Shown here: positions 27,057-36,219 of the stretch, piece after piece
How positions within the stretch are numbered: position 1 is the first letter of the stretch
Layout of the letters: the number at the start of each line of letters is the position of its first letter
Assembly (NCBI RefSeq): GCF_004801905.1
Contig: NZ_SSSN01000005.1
Location: forward strand, 1-64,000
DNA length: 64,000 nt
DNA from: Orlajensenia flava
Lineage (GTDB): Bacteria > Actinomycetota > Actinomycetes > Actinomycetales > Microbacteriaceae
Reading direction: 5' to 3'
Position numbers and translations under genes: made by a program
The notes under the pieces: model-generated
Seen by the model: only the letters and a program-made list of their open reading frames with translations
Databases searched by the model: none
Told to the model about the DNA's origin: nothing

Positions 27057-29248
27057 CCGAGCCCGCACCCTCTCGGCCGGGTGACCCGGGCGCCGAGCCT
27101 GACGGCGCGCATCCCCGCGTGGACGACTCGCATTCCCGAGGGGACGATACGGCATCCCGCGTGGACGCCACGACTGTCTCGCCCGATGCCGTACCTGTCT
27201 CGCCGGAGCCGGAGCCAGAGCCAGAGCCAGAGCCAGAGCCGGGGCAGGCCCCGCAAGCCGGCGACGACGCACTCCCACCGGCCGGTACGGAGCCCGACGG
27301 GGAGGCGACACCCAACGCGCGGCGCGGCGCACCTCGGGATGGCGGGCACGGCGCAGGGCGCGGCACGCGGGCGATCGTGCTGGGAGCCGTAGCCGCGCTG
27401 GGTGTCGTCTTCGGTGACATCGGAACGAGTCCGCTGTACGCGCTGAAGACCGTGTTCCTCCTCGACGGCGGCGCCGTGCGAGCGAACGAGGAGGACGTCT
27501 TCGGTGTCGTCTCGCTGATGTTCTGGAGCATCACCATCATCGTCTCGATCAAGTACCTCGGCATCCTCATGCGCGCCGACAACGACGGCGAAGGCGGGGT
27601 GATGGCGTTGGCGGCCCTCGCTCAGCGCCTGTATGCGAAGCGTGCGCGCCGAGCGGGCGTGCTCCTGATCATCGGCATCGTCGGCGTCGCGTTGTTCTAC
27701 GGCGACTCCATCATCACGCCGGCCATCAGCGTGCTCTCGGCGGTGGAGGGCCTGCACGTCACGGTGCCGGCCATCTCGCACCTCGTCATTCCGATCGCCG
27801 CCGTCATCCTGATCGGCCTCTTCGCCGTGCAGCGCTTCGGGACCACGCGTGTCGGGGTGCTGTTCGGGCCGGTCATGGTGCTGTGGTTCGTGGTGCTGGC
27901 CGTGGCAGGGCTCGCCATGGTCATCCGCTACCCGGCCGTGCTTCTCGGTCTCTCACCGACCTACGCGGTCGCCTTCATCGTCGCGCATCCCGCGATCTCG
28001 TTCATCGCCCTCGGCGCGGTGGTGCTGGTGATCACCGGCGCGGAGGCCCTCTACGCCGACATGGGACACTTCGGACGCGCGCCGATCCGGCGCGCGTGGT
28101 TCTTCCTGGTCTTCCCGGCGCTCACGATCAACTACCTGGGTCAAGCGGCGCTCATCCTGAACCATCCCGCGGCGAAGGCCAATCCGTTCTTCCTGCTGAT
28201 TCCGGACTGGGGACGACTGCCCGTCGTGATCCTCGCGACCGCGGCCACCGTGATCGCGAGTCAGGCCGTCATCTCGGGAACGTTCTCGCTCTCGCGGCAG
28301 GCCGTGCAGCTCGGCGTTCTTCCACCGCTCACCATTCGGCAGACGTCCAAACGAGAGGGCGGCCAGATCTACCTGCCCGCCCTCAACGCCCTGCTGTTCA
28401 TCGGCGTGATGGCCGTCATGCTCGCGTTCGGCTCGTCGGACCGACTGTCGACCGCGTACGGAATTTCCGTCACCGGCGCGCTCGTCGTCGACACCCTCCT
28501 CCTGCTGCTCGTGGCGGTGCCCCTGTGGCACTGGGCTCCGTGGAAGATCGCCATCGCTGCGGTGGCGTTCGGCGGGCTGGAACTCGCATTCCTCGCCGGC
28601 AATCTCTCCAAGATCGTCAACGGCGGGTGGGTCCCCCTGCTCATCGCCGCGGCGATCATCACCGTCATGACGACATGGAAGAGGGGACGGCAGCTCGTTC
28701 AGATCGACCGGAGGAAGAAGGAGGGCTCTCTCGCCGAGTTCATCGAGGACGTTCGCGTTCAGCAGCTGCCGCGCGTTCCCGGCATCGCCGTCTTCCCGCA
28801 CCCCAATAAAGACAGCACCCCGCTCGCGCTGAAGGCGAACGTCAAGCACAATCGCGTCCTCCACGAGCATGTCATCATCGTGTCGGTCAGCACGGCTCAG
28901 GTGCCGCACGTGCCGACGTCGGATGCGTTCGAGTACGACGATCTCGGCTACACCGACGACGGCATCGAGCACCTGTCGATCCGCTTCGGGTTCTCCGACG
29001 AGCAGGACATCCCGCTCGCGCTTCGAACCGCGGCGTCCACCGGGATCCTCTCGGTCGACGCCGACGAGTTTCGACGGGCGTCCTACTTCATCTCCCGCGG
29101 GGCGATTCGAACCACGCGGGCGACGGATATGGTGCGCTGGCGGCGATCGCTGTTCATCGCGCTCGCCCACAATGCGGCCGATCCCGCGGCCCGCTTCGGC
29201 CTACCCGCCCTGCGCACAGTCACAATGGGCAGCGACGTCGAGATCTGA
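27053..29248 (+). CDS. kup: Kup-family potassium uptake protein
   Basis: 731 residues. K+/H+ symporter of the KUP/HAK family with about 12 predicted membrane helices between residues 107 and 540. The signature VVFGDIGTSPLYALKTVF starts near residue 120, and NDGEGGVMALAALAQ and FYGDSIITPAISVLSAVEGL follow. A cytoplasmic C-terminal domain ends the protein. The first 105 residues are an atypical disordered acidic extension with a Glu-Pro repeat (SPEPEPEPEPEPEPG). The start overlaps the stop of a micro-ORF; no separate Shine-Dalgarno is visible. Confidence 0.93.
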   Translation: MTEPAPSRPGDPGAEPDGAHPRVDDSHSRGDDTASRVDATTVSPDAVPVSPEPEPEPEPEPEPGQAPQAGDDALPPAGTEPDGEATPNARRGAPRDGGHGAGRGTRAIVLGAVAALGVVFGDIGTSPLYALKTVFLLDGGAVRANEEDVFGVVSLMFWSITIIVSIKYLGILMRADNDGEGGVMALAALAQRLYAKRARRAGVLLIIGIVGVALFYGDSIITPAISVLSAVEGLHVTVPAISHLVIPIAAVILIGLFAVQRFGTTRVGVLFGPVMVLWFVVLAVAGLAMVIRYPAVLLGLSPTYAVAFIVAHPAISFIALGAVVLVITGAEALYADMGHFGRAPIRRAWFFLVFPALTINYLGQAALILNHPAAKANPFFLLIPDWGRLPVVILATAATVIASQAVISGTFSLSRQAVQLGVLPPLTIRQTSKREGGQIYLPALNALLFIGVMAVMLAFGSSDRLSTAYGISVTGALVVDTLLLLLVAVPLWHWAPWKIAIAAVAFGGLELAFLAGNLSKIVNGGWVPLLIAAAIITVMTTWKRGRQLVQIDRRKKEGSLAEFIEDVRVQQLPRVPGIAVFPHPNKDSTPLALKANVKHNRVLHEHVIIVSVSTAQVPHVPTSDAFEYDDLGYTDDGIEHLSIRFGFSDEQDIPLALRTAASTGILSVDADEFRRASYFISRGAIRTTRATDMVRWRRSLFIALAHNAADPAARFGLPALRTVTMGSDVEI

Positions 29249-29266
29249 CCCCGACAGGCCGCCCGC

Positions 29267-29485
29267 TCAGGCGCGCTTCTGCTCGTCTTCCGTCGCGTAG
29301 TGGTCGACGTATTCGTCATCGGCCTCGGGGGCGTCGTACTCGGGCCACTTGGCGAGGTCCTCGTCGAGTTGGCTGTCGTGGTGGCCCAACTCACGCTCCA
29401 GGGCACCGTAATTGGTGTCCGGGCTGAAATACTTGAGCTCGCGAGCCACTTTCGTGTGCTTCGCCTTCTGACGGCCGCGCCCCAT
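29267..29485 (-). CDS. DUF3073 family protein
   Basis: 72 residues. The conserved N-terminus MGRGRQKAKHTKVARELKYF followed by SPDTNYGALERELG defines this actinobacterial family of unknown function; the remainder is acidic. ATG 29485 is the canonical start. Convergent with kup, stops 18 bp apart. The 146-bp gap to the next gene (29486-29631) holds an AT-rich stretch (TAGTTTAGCAT near 29570) that may be a promoter but no gene. Confidence 0.9.
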   Translation of the reverse strand: MGRGRQKAKHTKVARELKYFSPDTNYGALERELGHHDSQLDEDLAKWPEYDAPEADDEYVDHYATEDEQKRA

Positions 29486-29631
29486 GCGAGACCCCCTCAC
29501 GATGCCTGGCCGGTGGCGTACTCGCCCCCCGGCGTGTGAACCGGTAATGAAAACTTCGGGCTAGTTTAGCATGTGCGATCGGGGCAGACCGGGGCCATGC
29601 TCACAGCGCGACATGGTGAAGTGGGAGTGTT

Positions 29632-30699
29632 ATGGCAATCGAGCGGACCAAGGTCGTCGTCATCGGCGCCGGTCAAGCCGGTCTGTCGGTGGCCTACTTC
29701 CTGCGGCGCTTCGACCTGCAGCCCGGCGAGGACTTCATCGTGTACGACCGCGGGCCCGGACCGGGCGGTGCATGGCAGCATCGGTGGGAGGCGCTCAAGC
29801 TCGGCACCGCCCATCGCGTGAACGACCTCCCCGGCATGGCCGAGATGGGGTTGAGCTTCGACACCGCCGATCGCGCATGGCCGGCACGCGAGATCGTGGG
29901 CGCGTACTACGGCAGCTACGAGCAGTACTACGGATTCAAGGTGCAGCGCCCGGTCAGCGTGTCGGGTGTCGAGAATCGCGGGGCCGACCTGATGGTGCGG
30001 CACTCGCGCGGGAGCACGGCGACGCAGTTCCTGGTCAACGCCACGGGCACGTGGGGCTCCCCCTTCGTCCCCTACTACCCGGGTGTGAGGGAGTTCGAGG
30101 GGCGACACGTGCACACGGCCGACTACGTCTCGGCAGAGGAGTTCCGCGGCCAGAACGTGGTGGTCGTGGGCGGTGGGACATCCGCCATCGGCTTCCTGCT
30201 CGAGCTCGAAGGCATCGCGGCCAGCACGACGTGGGTGTCACGGCGGCCCATCGACTGGCTCGAGGGCGAGGGGCTGGACCTCGAGGGAGCATCGGCGGCG
30301 GTCGCCATGCAGGACGAGGCAGCGCGCTCGGGCCGTGCGCTGCCGAGCATCGTCAGCGGCACCGGCGTGCACAAGTCGCGCCGCATCGCAGCGGGCATCG
30401 AGCGCGGCCTACTGGATGCGCGTCCGCTGTTCGACCGGGTCGATGCCCATTCGGTCAGCTGGAACGACGGGACCTCGGTGCCGGCCGACGCCATCATCTG
30501 GGCGACGGGCTTCCGCCCCGAATTGCGCCACCTCGCGCCGCTGAAGCTCCGCGAGAAGGCCGGAGGCGTCAGCGTGCAGGCGGGAGCGTCTTGGACCGAT
30601 CCCCGTATCTTCCTCGCCGGCTACGGGCCGCAGGCCTCCACGATCGGAGCGCAGCGGGCCGGTCGCATGATCGCCCGTCAGATCATCGCGATGCTCTGA
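29632..30699 (+). CDS. Flavin-dependent monooxygenase-like oxidoreductase
   Basis: 355 residues with two dinucleotide folds: the FAD site VVVIGAGQAGLSVAY at residue 8 and the NADPH site VVVVGGGTSAIGFLLEL near 178. GPGPGGAWQHRWEAL is the segment typical of the CzcO/YhiN-like monooxygenase group, and IIWATGFRPELRHL is the final FAD motif. GGGAG sits 4 nt before the ATG. Substrate unknown. No partner gene is apparent; the downstream neighbours are convergent. Confidence 0.87.
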   Translation: MAIERTKVVVIGAGQAGLSVAYFLRRFDLQPGEDFIVYDRGPGPGGAWQHRWEALKLGTAHRVNDLPGMAEMGLSFDTADRAWPAREIVGAYYGSYEQYYGFKVQRPVSVSGVENRGADLMVRHSRGSTATQFLVNATGTWGSPFVPYYPGVREFEGRHVHTADYVSAEEFRGQNVVVVGGGTSAIGFLLELEGIAASTTWVSRRPIDWLEGEGLDLEGASAAVAMQDEAARSGRALPSIVSGTGVHKSRRIAAGIERGLLDARPLFDRVDAHSVSWNDGTSVPADAIIWATGFRPELRHLAPLKLREKAGGVSVQAGASWTDPRIFLAGYGPQASTIGAQRAGRMIARQIIAML

Positions 30700-30714
30700 C
30701 GGGCCAGGGAACGG

Positions 30715-31083
30715 TCAGCGGCAGAGCAGATAGGCGCCCAGAGCCACCCCGAAACCGAGCACGAGCGAGACCAGCACGTTGAGCACGGCCGCGCGCCAGC
30801 GGCCGCCGTCGACGAGCTCGATGGTCTCCACCGTCCATGTGCTGAAGGTCGTGAGCCCGCCGCACACGCCGCTCACCACGATGTACTGCCACTCGGAGGA
30901 GACGGCGGTGCGTTCCACGAGCCCGAGCAGTGCGCCGCCGATCGCCGAGCCCAGCACGTTGACGATCAGCACTCCGCGCGGCAGATGGCCCCGCACGACC
31001 GGCAGGCGATGCGAGACGAGGAATCGGATGACGGCGCCCGCCGAGCCTCCGACGATCGCCGCCGCGACGACCAGTGCGCTCAC
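30715..31083 (-). CDS. fluC: Fluoride channel subunit FluC/CrcB (second copy)
   Basis: 122 residues, four predicted helices. Conserved features are GGSAGAVIRFLVS, the NVLGSAIGGALLG Asn helix and the GGLTTFSTWTVE stretch with the two Phe-box region residues. Its GTG overlaps the stop of the other FluC gene by 4 bp. Tandem FluC genes of Gram-positives are known to form heterodimeric channels that export fluoride. I see no crcB-type fluoride riboswitch upstream of the pair. Confidence 0.9.
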   Translation of the reverse strand: MSALVVAAAIVGGSAGAVIRFLVSHRLPVVRGHLPRGVLIVNVLGSAIGGALLGLVERTAVSSEWQYIVVSGVCGGLTTFSTWTVETIELVDGGRWRAAVLNVLVSLVLGFGVALGAYLLCR

Positions 31084-31541
31084 AGCGTCTCGCCCTGATC
31101 GGAGATTCCGCGCGGCATCCGTCGGTGAGCCTCGAGGGTGCCGAGCCTCAACCCCAGCGTGGCGGCGCCGAGGCCGAGGACGACCGAGAGCAGCAGGTAG
31201 ACCAGGGTCTCGCCGATCACGCCCGACGTGCTCATGCCGACGAGCGACACCATCACCGCCGAGAACGTCGTGAACGAGCCGAGCACGCCCGCACCGACGC
31301 CGGCGCGCACCCAGCGCGGCATGCCGGGCACCTTCCACAGGCCGCCCACCAGCCATCCCAGAACCAGCGCGCCCAGGAGATTGATGAGGAAGGTCGACCA
31401 CGGGAATGCGTGGCCCGCATGCGGCAGGGCGGCATCGATGGCCAGGCGGCATCCGGTGCCGATGAGTCCACCGATGGCGACGGCGAGCACCTCCCGCTTG
31501 GCGGGCCCGCGGTAGACGGGCTTCGCGGGTGTTGGCGGCAT
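31080..31541 (-). CDS. fluC: Fluoride channel subunit FluC/CrcB (first copy)
   Basis: 153 residues. GGLIGTGCRLAID, FLINLLGALVLGWLVG and GSFTTFSAVMVS mark the family. It has N- and C-terminal extensions beyond the usual 120-residue core. ATG 31541 is preferred over ATG 31550 because minus-strand TACGAT overlaps the latter and ends 7 nt before the former. Cotranscribed and translationally coupled with the second copy. Confidence 0.9.
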   Translation of the reverse strand: MPPTPAKPVYRGPAKREVLAVAIGGLIGTGCRLAIDAALPHAGHAFPWSTFLINLLGALVLGWLVGGLWKVPGMPRWVRAGVGAGVLGSFTTFSAVMVSLVGMSTSGVIGETLVYLLLSVVLGLGAATLGLRLGTLEAHRRMPRGISDQGETL

Positions 31542-31558
31542 GCCCGCCATCGTAAGCG

Positions 31559-33676
31559 CTACTTACGCTTGCGACGTCGTGCGGCGGAGGGCCTCGACAC
31601 GCCGCGCATGGCGGCGGGCGGCGTGATCGTCGTCGTGGTGATGGCTCCGGCGGGCGGCATCGGCTTGCGCGGGACGGGCCGCACGGGTTCGCCGCGTCGA
31701 TCCTGACCGGGCAACGGACGCGAGCGCCGGCCGTACAGCATGTCGGAGGAGTCCAGTAACCACGGCACCAGGGCGATCGTCACGCCGTGCACCAGCATGA
31801 GCTTCTGCCGGATGCGCCGGGCCTTGTGGTTGTGCAGCAGGTTCTCCCACCAGTGCCCCACGATGTACTGCGGCATGTAGATGGTGGTCACCTCCGAGCC
31901 GTGCTCGGCCCGGCGCTCCTTGATGTGCAGGATGACGGGGTAGGTGAGGTCGCGATAGGGGGACTGGATGACGTGCAGCGGCATCTGGATGTTCATGCGC
32001 ATCCAGTCCTTCTTCAGCTGCTTCGTCGAGTCGTCGTCGATCGAGACGTGGATCGCCTCGATGCTCTCGTGGCGTGCGGCGATCGCGTAGTCGAGCGCCT
32101 TGAGGACCGGCTTCTGCATCCGCCCGACGAGGACGATCGCGTGGTCTCCAGTGGCACCGAAGGTCGTGGTCGGGTCGACCTCCACCTCCTTGGCCACGTC
32201 GCGGTAGTAGCGGTTCACGCCCAGCATGAGGATGAACAGGATGGGCATCATCACGAACACGATCCACGCGCCGTGAGTGAACTTGGTGATCGTCACGACG
32301 ACGAGAACGACGAACGTCATGACGGCGCCGAGCCCGTTGATGGAGAGGCTCTTGATGATGGAGCCGCGCGCCGCACCCGGCCGCTTCAGCTCCCTCACCC
32401 AGTGCCGCACCATGCCTGTCTGACCCAGGGTGAACGAGACGAACACTCCGATGATGTAGAGCTGGATGAGCACCGTCAGGTTGGCTTGGAAGACCATCAG
32501 GATGAGGACCGCGAACAGAGCCAGGAGCAGGACGCCGTTGGAGTAGATCAGGCGATCGCCGCGGGTTGAGAGCGACTTCGGTGCGTAGCCGTCCTTGGCC
32601 AGCACCGAGCCGAGCAGGGGGAACCCGTTGAACGCCGTATTGGCGGCGAGCAACAGGACGAGGGCGGTGGTGGCCTGAACCACGAAGAACAGGAAGGTGT
32701 TGTTGCCGAACACGGCGGCCGCCACCTGGGCCATCAGCGACCGTTGCGGCTCGGATGCGCACTGCGTCCAGCCGATGAGATGGCAGGGCTCCTCGGCGTA
32801 GTGCACCTGCGACAGCAGCGCGACCGTCGTCAGGCCGGCGAACAGAAGGATGGCGGTTCCGCCCATGAGCAGCAGGGTGCGTTGCGCGTTCTTGACCTTG
32901 GGCTTGCGGAAGGCGGGCACGCCGTTCGCGATGGCCTCGACGCCGGTGAGGGCCGAGCATCCGCTGGCGAAGGATCGCAGCAGCAGCAGGATGACGGCCC
33001 CCTGCGCCAGCTGCTCGCCCTGCACGCCGTAACCCGCCGACTCCGCCACCGGCACGTCTCCGAAGATGGCGCGCACGAGGCCGGTGACGATCATGATGGC
33101 GACCGACCCGATGAACAGGTACGTCGGGATGGCGAAGGCTTTGCTCGACTCGCTCACTCCGCGCAGGTTCACGGCGGCGAGGAGGATGACGAAGACGACC
33201 GCGAGTTCGACCCGGAAAGGCGCGAGCCCGGGTAGCGCCGAGATGATGTTGTCGACACCCGACGCGACCGAGACGACGACGGTCATGACGTAGTCGACCA
33301 GAAGGGCTGATGCGACGACGAGGCCGGCCTTCTCGCCGAGGTTCTTGTGCGCGACCTCGTAGTCGCCGCCACCCGACGGGTAGGCCTTGACGAGCTGGCG
33401 GTAGCTCATGACCACCGTGATGAGCAGGACGACGACCGCCGCGGCCACCCAGGGCGCGAAGGCGAGGAACGAGAGCCCGCCCACGAGCAGGATCATCATG
33501 AGCTCCTGCGGCGCGTACGCGACCGACGAGAGCGGGTCGCTCGCGAAGATCGGGAGCGCGAGGTGCTTGGGGAGGAGCTGGCCTTCGAGGTGCTCGTTGG
33601 GGAGCGGGTCGCCGATGATCCAGTTCTTCGGCGATTTCAGCTCGGGAGGGGGAACGGGTGCCCCGTCATTCGTCAC
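31559..33676 (-). CDS. APC-superfamily permease, KimA-like potassium transporter candidate
   Basis: 705 residues. Twelve predicted helices in residues 35-490, then a cytoplasmic domain of about 130 residues (DHAIVLVGRMQKPVLKALDYA) and a basic Pro-rich tail. The region around LALPIFASDPLSSVAYAPQE matches the KimA/YdaO group, where the cytoplasmic domain forms the dimer. GTG 33676 is favoured: minus-strand TTGACA and TAGGTT are 16 bp apart, and the -10 ends 8 nt before this GTG. Potassium as the substrate is inferred from the family; amino acids are possible. Confidence 0.83.
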   Translation of the reverse strand: MTNDGAPVPPPELKSPKNWIIGDPLPNEHLEGQLLPKHLALPIFASDPLSSVAYAPQELMMILLVGGLSFLAFAPWVAAAVVVLLITVVMSYRQLVKAYPSGGGDYEVAHKNLGEKAGLVVASALLVDYVMTVVVSVASGVDNIISALPGLAPFRVELAVVFVILLAAVNLRGVSESSKAFAIPTYLFIGSVAIMIVTGLVRAIFGDVPVAESAGYGVQGEQLAQGAVILLLLRSFASGCSALTGVEAIANGVPAFRKPKVKNAQRTLLLMGGTAILLFAGLTTVALLSQVHYAEEPCHLIGWTQCASEPQRSLMAQVAAAVFGNNTFLFFVVQATTALVLLLAANTAFNGFPLLGSVLAKDGYAPKSLSTRGDRLIYSNGVLLLALFAVLILMVFQANLTVLIQLYIIGVFVSFTLGQTGMVRHWVRELKRPGAARGSIIKSLSINGLGAVMTFVVLVVVTITKFTHGAWIVFVMMPILFILMLGVNRYYRDVAKEVEVDPTTTFGATGDHAIVLVGRMQKPVLKALDYAIAARHESIEAIHVSIDDDSTKQLKKDWMRMNIQMPLHVIQSPYRDLTYPVILHIKERRAEHGSEVTTIYMPQYIVGHWWENLLHNHKARRIRQKLMLVHGVTIALVPWLLDSSDMLYGRRSRPLPGQDRRGEPVRPVPRKPMPPAGAITTTTITPPAAMRGVSRPSAARRRKRK

Positions 33677-33812
33677 GGGTGACCAACCTACTCGACGCGC
33701 GAACACTGTCAAATCGGGTTCTATTCCCGCCTCGTGCATTCACCTCTACATTGTGCGCGCAGCTCGCCGCATCATCGGGAAGGACGCGAGATATTCTCGG
33801 GGTCGCGAGCGC

Positions 33813-34310
33813 TCACAGCTCGAAGACCCAGTCGTGGCAACGGATGGGGTTGCCCGGCGGGTACTCGTACCCGATCTCACCGCGATTGGTGAACCCGGCC
33901 TTGCGGCAGATGGCGTTGGAGGCGAGGTTGTCGGTGCGCGGATAGGCGTGCAGTTCGCGCCGACCGCGCACGACGCGCGCGTGCTCGATGATCTCGAGGA
34001 GGGCGGCGGTCGCGATGCCCTGTCCTTGATAGGCGGACTCGACGCTCCATCCCGTCTCGTACGAGGGGACGCCGTCGTGGTCGTGGAACCAGTATCCGAT
34101 GACGCCAACCCCCTCCGGGTGCTCCGCGGTCACGATGCGGAACATATGGGCGGTCCCCTCGCGGTTGAGCCGGAGGTAACGGTCGTTCCGCTCGACGAGC
34201 TTGTCGTCGGTCTCCGGACCGCCGAGGTAGGTCATCATCTCGGGAGCATTGCTGCGCCTGAGGGTCTCGAGGTCGTCAGCGCCCCAACGCTGCAGTTGCA
34301 CGGTCGGCAT
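33813..34310 (-). CDS. GNAT N-acetyltransferase (RimJ-like)
   Basis: 165 residues. The RimJ/RimL-type pattern is visible: YETGWSVESAYQGQGIATAALLEII with the acetyl-CoA loop QGQGIA, then AYPRTDNLASNAICRKAGFTNRGEI. It begins at ATG 34310; a longer frame would need TTG. Target unknown; the family acetylates protein N-termini or small amines. The 136-bp gap to the permease start contains the permease promoter. Confidence 0.84.
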   Translation of the reverse strand: MPTVQLQRWGADDLETLRRSNAPEMMTYLGGPETDDKLVERNDRYLRLNREGTAHMFRIVTAEHPEGVGVIGYWFHDHDGVPSYETGWSVESAYQGQGIATAALLEIIEHARVVRGRRELHAYPRTDNLASNAICRKAGFTNRGEIGYEYPPGNPIRCHDWVFEL

Positions 34311-34374
34311 GACCCCAGTCAAGCAGTGACCGCCGACGGTGAGGCGTCGGCGGTCACGTCCTGAGGGGCTGCGG

Positions 34375-34989
34375 TCACTTTCCGCCGAGGGAGGCGAGGA
34401 TGTCCTCGCGCACCTGTGCGAGCCGTTGCCGCAGCAGGTCGACGCTCTCGGGCGCGATGAGGCCTCGCGCTGCCCTGAGGCGCAGGTCGGTGCGCAGCTG
34501 CTGCCGGAACTGGTTGATCACCAGGTCGGCATCGTGCAGTGCCCGGACCGAGCCCTGGTGCTCGTTGATGTTCGCACTCGTCGTGGTCGTCGCCGTGTTG
34601 CGAGCCTCGCGTTTGGCGCTGGCCAGTTCGGCGCGGAGGCTCTTCATGGCCTCGTTCACTCCGGAACGGACTTCGTCGGCCAAGCGCCGCACCGAGTCGG
34701 TGAGCTCATCCTCGATGGCGTCGAGCTCCGGCTGGCGGTCGGCGAGTTCGGCCCGGCCGGCATCCGTGATCTCGTAGACGGTCTTGCGACCGTCGGAGGT
34801 CTTGGTGACCAGGCCCTCCTCCTCGAGCTTGGCCAGGCGCGGGTAGATGGTTCCGGCGCTCGGGCTGTAGGTTCCGCCGAAGCGGTCGGAGAGCGCGGTG
34901 ATGAGTTCGTAGCCGTGCCGCGGCTGCTCGGCGAGCAGGCTCAGCAGGTAGAGGCGCAGGTTGCCATGCGCGAAGACGGGGGGAGTCAT
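34375..34989 (-). CDS. PadR-family regulator, distal gene of the DUF4097 operon
   Basis: 204 residues. Winged helix at residues 10-85 (LRLYLLSLLAEQPRHGYELI, GTIYPRLAKLEEEGLV) and a long helical C-terminal half with Thr-rich linker (RNTATTTTSAN). It overlaps the DUF4097 stop by 4 bp. PadR plus DUF4097 operons are frequent in Actinobacteria, where the regulator controls its own operon; the two ATATAT-centred palindromes upstream of the operon are likely sites. Confidence 0.88.
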   Translation of the reverse strand: MTPPVFAHGNLRLYLLSLLAEQPRHGYELITALSDRFGGTYSPSAGTIYPRLAKLEEEGLVTKTSDGRKTVYEITDAGRAELADRQPELDAIEDELTDSVRRLADEVRSGVNEAMKSLRAELASAKREARNTATTTTSANINEHQGSVRALHDADLVINQFRQQLRTDLRLRAARGLIAPESVDLLRQRLAQVREDILASLGGK

Positions 34990-36029
34990 TCCCGACCCTC
35001 CGTTCCGGTGTCGGTCGCCGCGTCGACGGGAGAGTCGGATGCGGGAGCGTCGGTGGGTGCGGAGGAGTCGGATGCGGGAGCGTCGGTGGGTGCGGAGGAG
35101 TCGGATGCGGGAGCGTCGGTGGGTGCGGAGTCGGATGCGGGGGCGTCGCTGGATGCGGGTGCATCCGTCGGCGTGGGTGCGTCGGCGGACGCTGATCCGT
35201 CGCCCGAGACCGGCTGCTCGCCCTCGGTGCGGCGTGCCACCACGGCGATGTCGCCCGAGACCGAGTTGGCCTGCAGATCGAGCCAGGTGCCGTCGAGCGT
35301 GCCGACGTGGCGTTCGAAGCCCTTGCCGAGGGTGCCCTTGACCGTCACGTCGTCGAGCTGGATGGCTCCCGAGACGGTGTTGATGCGGTACTTCGCCCCG
35401 TTGCCCATGAGCACGCGGGCCGTCAGGTTGCCGGTGACGGTGTTCGTGACGATCTCGTAGGGCGTGGTGGTCGAATCGACGACCATGCTGCCCGAGACGC
35501 CGTCGGCACGGAACTTGGTGATGGATCCGCTCGCGGTGATGGCGCCCGAGACGGTGTTGGCCGTGATGCGACCGGTGTGGTTTCCCGCGCTCAGCTCGCC
35601 GCTGACGGTGTTGAGGTCGAGGTCGCCCGTAACGCCATCGACGATGATGTCGCCCGACACCGCGTTCAACCGTGCGTCGCTGGTGAACCCCGAGACCAGC
35701 GCGTCGGCGCTGACGACGCCGAGCTTGATCGCGACATCCCGCGGGGCGAGGATGCTGACCTCGGCCTTCGCGCTGCCGCGGAAGCCGGAGAACATGTCGA
35801 TCCAGTTGTCCCAGCGGATCTGCGGGTGGTCGACGATGAGCTTGTCGCCGTCGATCTCGATCTTGAGGTCCTTGCCGGTGACGGAGGTCACCTCCACACG
35901 GGCACCGGGTTCGTCGTGGGCGATCACGTTGACGCGGCCGCCGATGAGGCCGATCTTGAGCGACCGCACGAGCTCGAGGTCGATGACCTTGGTCTGTCCG
36001 GGGGTGATGAGCCACTTCTCGATGGCCAT
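34986..36029 (-). CDS. DUF4097 beta-helix repeat protein
   Basis: 347 residues. The central 200 residues show repeated short strands of the form xxxVSGxIxxxxVxGxLxxxTVSG, a right-handed beta-helix typical of DUF4097. The last 80 residues are a low-complexity tail of Asp-Ala-Pro-Ser-Thr repeats (DSSAPTDAPAS), encoded by DNA repeats at 35030-35140. AAGGAG lies 5-6 nt before ATG 36029. No signal peptide is visible. Probably a scaffold or envelope-stress protein; unproven. Confidence 0.85.
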   Translation of the reverse strand: MAIEKWLITPGQTKVIDLELVRSLKIGLIGGRVNVIAHDEPGARVEVTSVTGKDLKIEIDGDKLIVDHPQIRWDNWIDMFSGFRGSAKAEVSILAPRDVAIKLGVVSADALVSGFTSDARLNAVSGDIIVDGVTGDLDLNTVSGELSAGNHTGRITANTVSGAITASGSITKFRADGVSGSMVVDSTTTPYEIVTNTVTGNLTARVLMGNGAKYRINTVSGAIQLDDVTVKGTLGKGFERHVGTLDGTWLDLQANSVSGDIAVVARRTEGEQPVSGDGSASADAPTPTDAPASSDAPASDSAPTDAPASDSSAPTDAPASDSSAPTDAPASDSPVDAATDTGTEGRE

Positions 36030-36072
36030 GGGTACTCCTTGCTCGGGCATCCGGGTGGATACGAAATCATAA

Positions 36073-36114
36073 ACGCGATATATCGCGTCGCGGATGATTC
36101 ACGATATATCGCGA
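36073..36114 (-). promoter_or_regulatory. Twin operator palindromes of the DUF4097-PadR operon
   Basis: ACGCGATATATCGCGT (36073-36088) is a perfect 16-bp palindrome. TCACGATATATCGCGA (36099-36114) is the same site with one mismatch. Their centres are 26 bp apart. A minus-strand TATGAT (36065-36070) lies directly downstream of the first, so binding would block the promoter. Confidence 0.75.
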
Positions 36115-36160
36115 CAGGCGGATGCGCAACCCGTCGGCGGGAAATGGTGTGAGACGCGGC

Positions 36161-36191
36161 TTGACCTTGACGCAACGTCAACTTGTACAGT
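36161..36191 (+). promoter_or_regulatory. MerR-type promoter with 19-bp spacer and dyad
   Basis: TTGACC (36161-36166) and TACAGT (36186-36191) are 19 bp apart, the long spacer typical of MerR-activated promoters. The spacer holds the dyad TTGACG-CAA-CGTCAA (36167-36181), the expected binding site for the MerR protein encoded 29 bp downstream. Confidence 0.82.
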
Positions 36192-36219
36192 CGAATCATC
36201 GACGCGAGGAGGTGGACAG

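Noticed and set aside
31080-31700. Fluoride riboswitch before the FluC pair
   Set aside because: The upstream gap is only 17 bp from the permease stop and lacks the conserved crcB pseudoknot sequence; a near-leaderless start is predicted.
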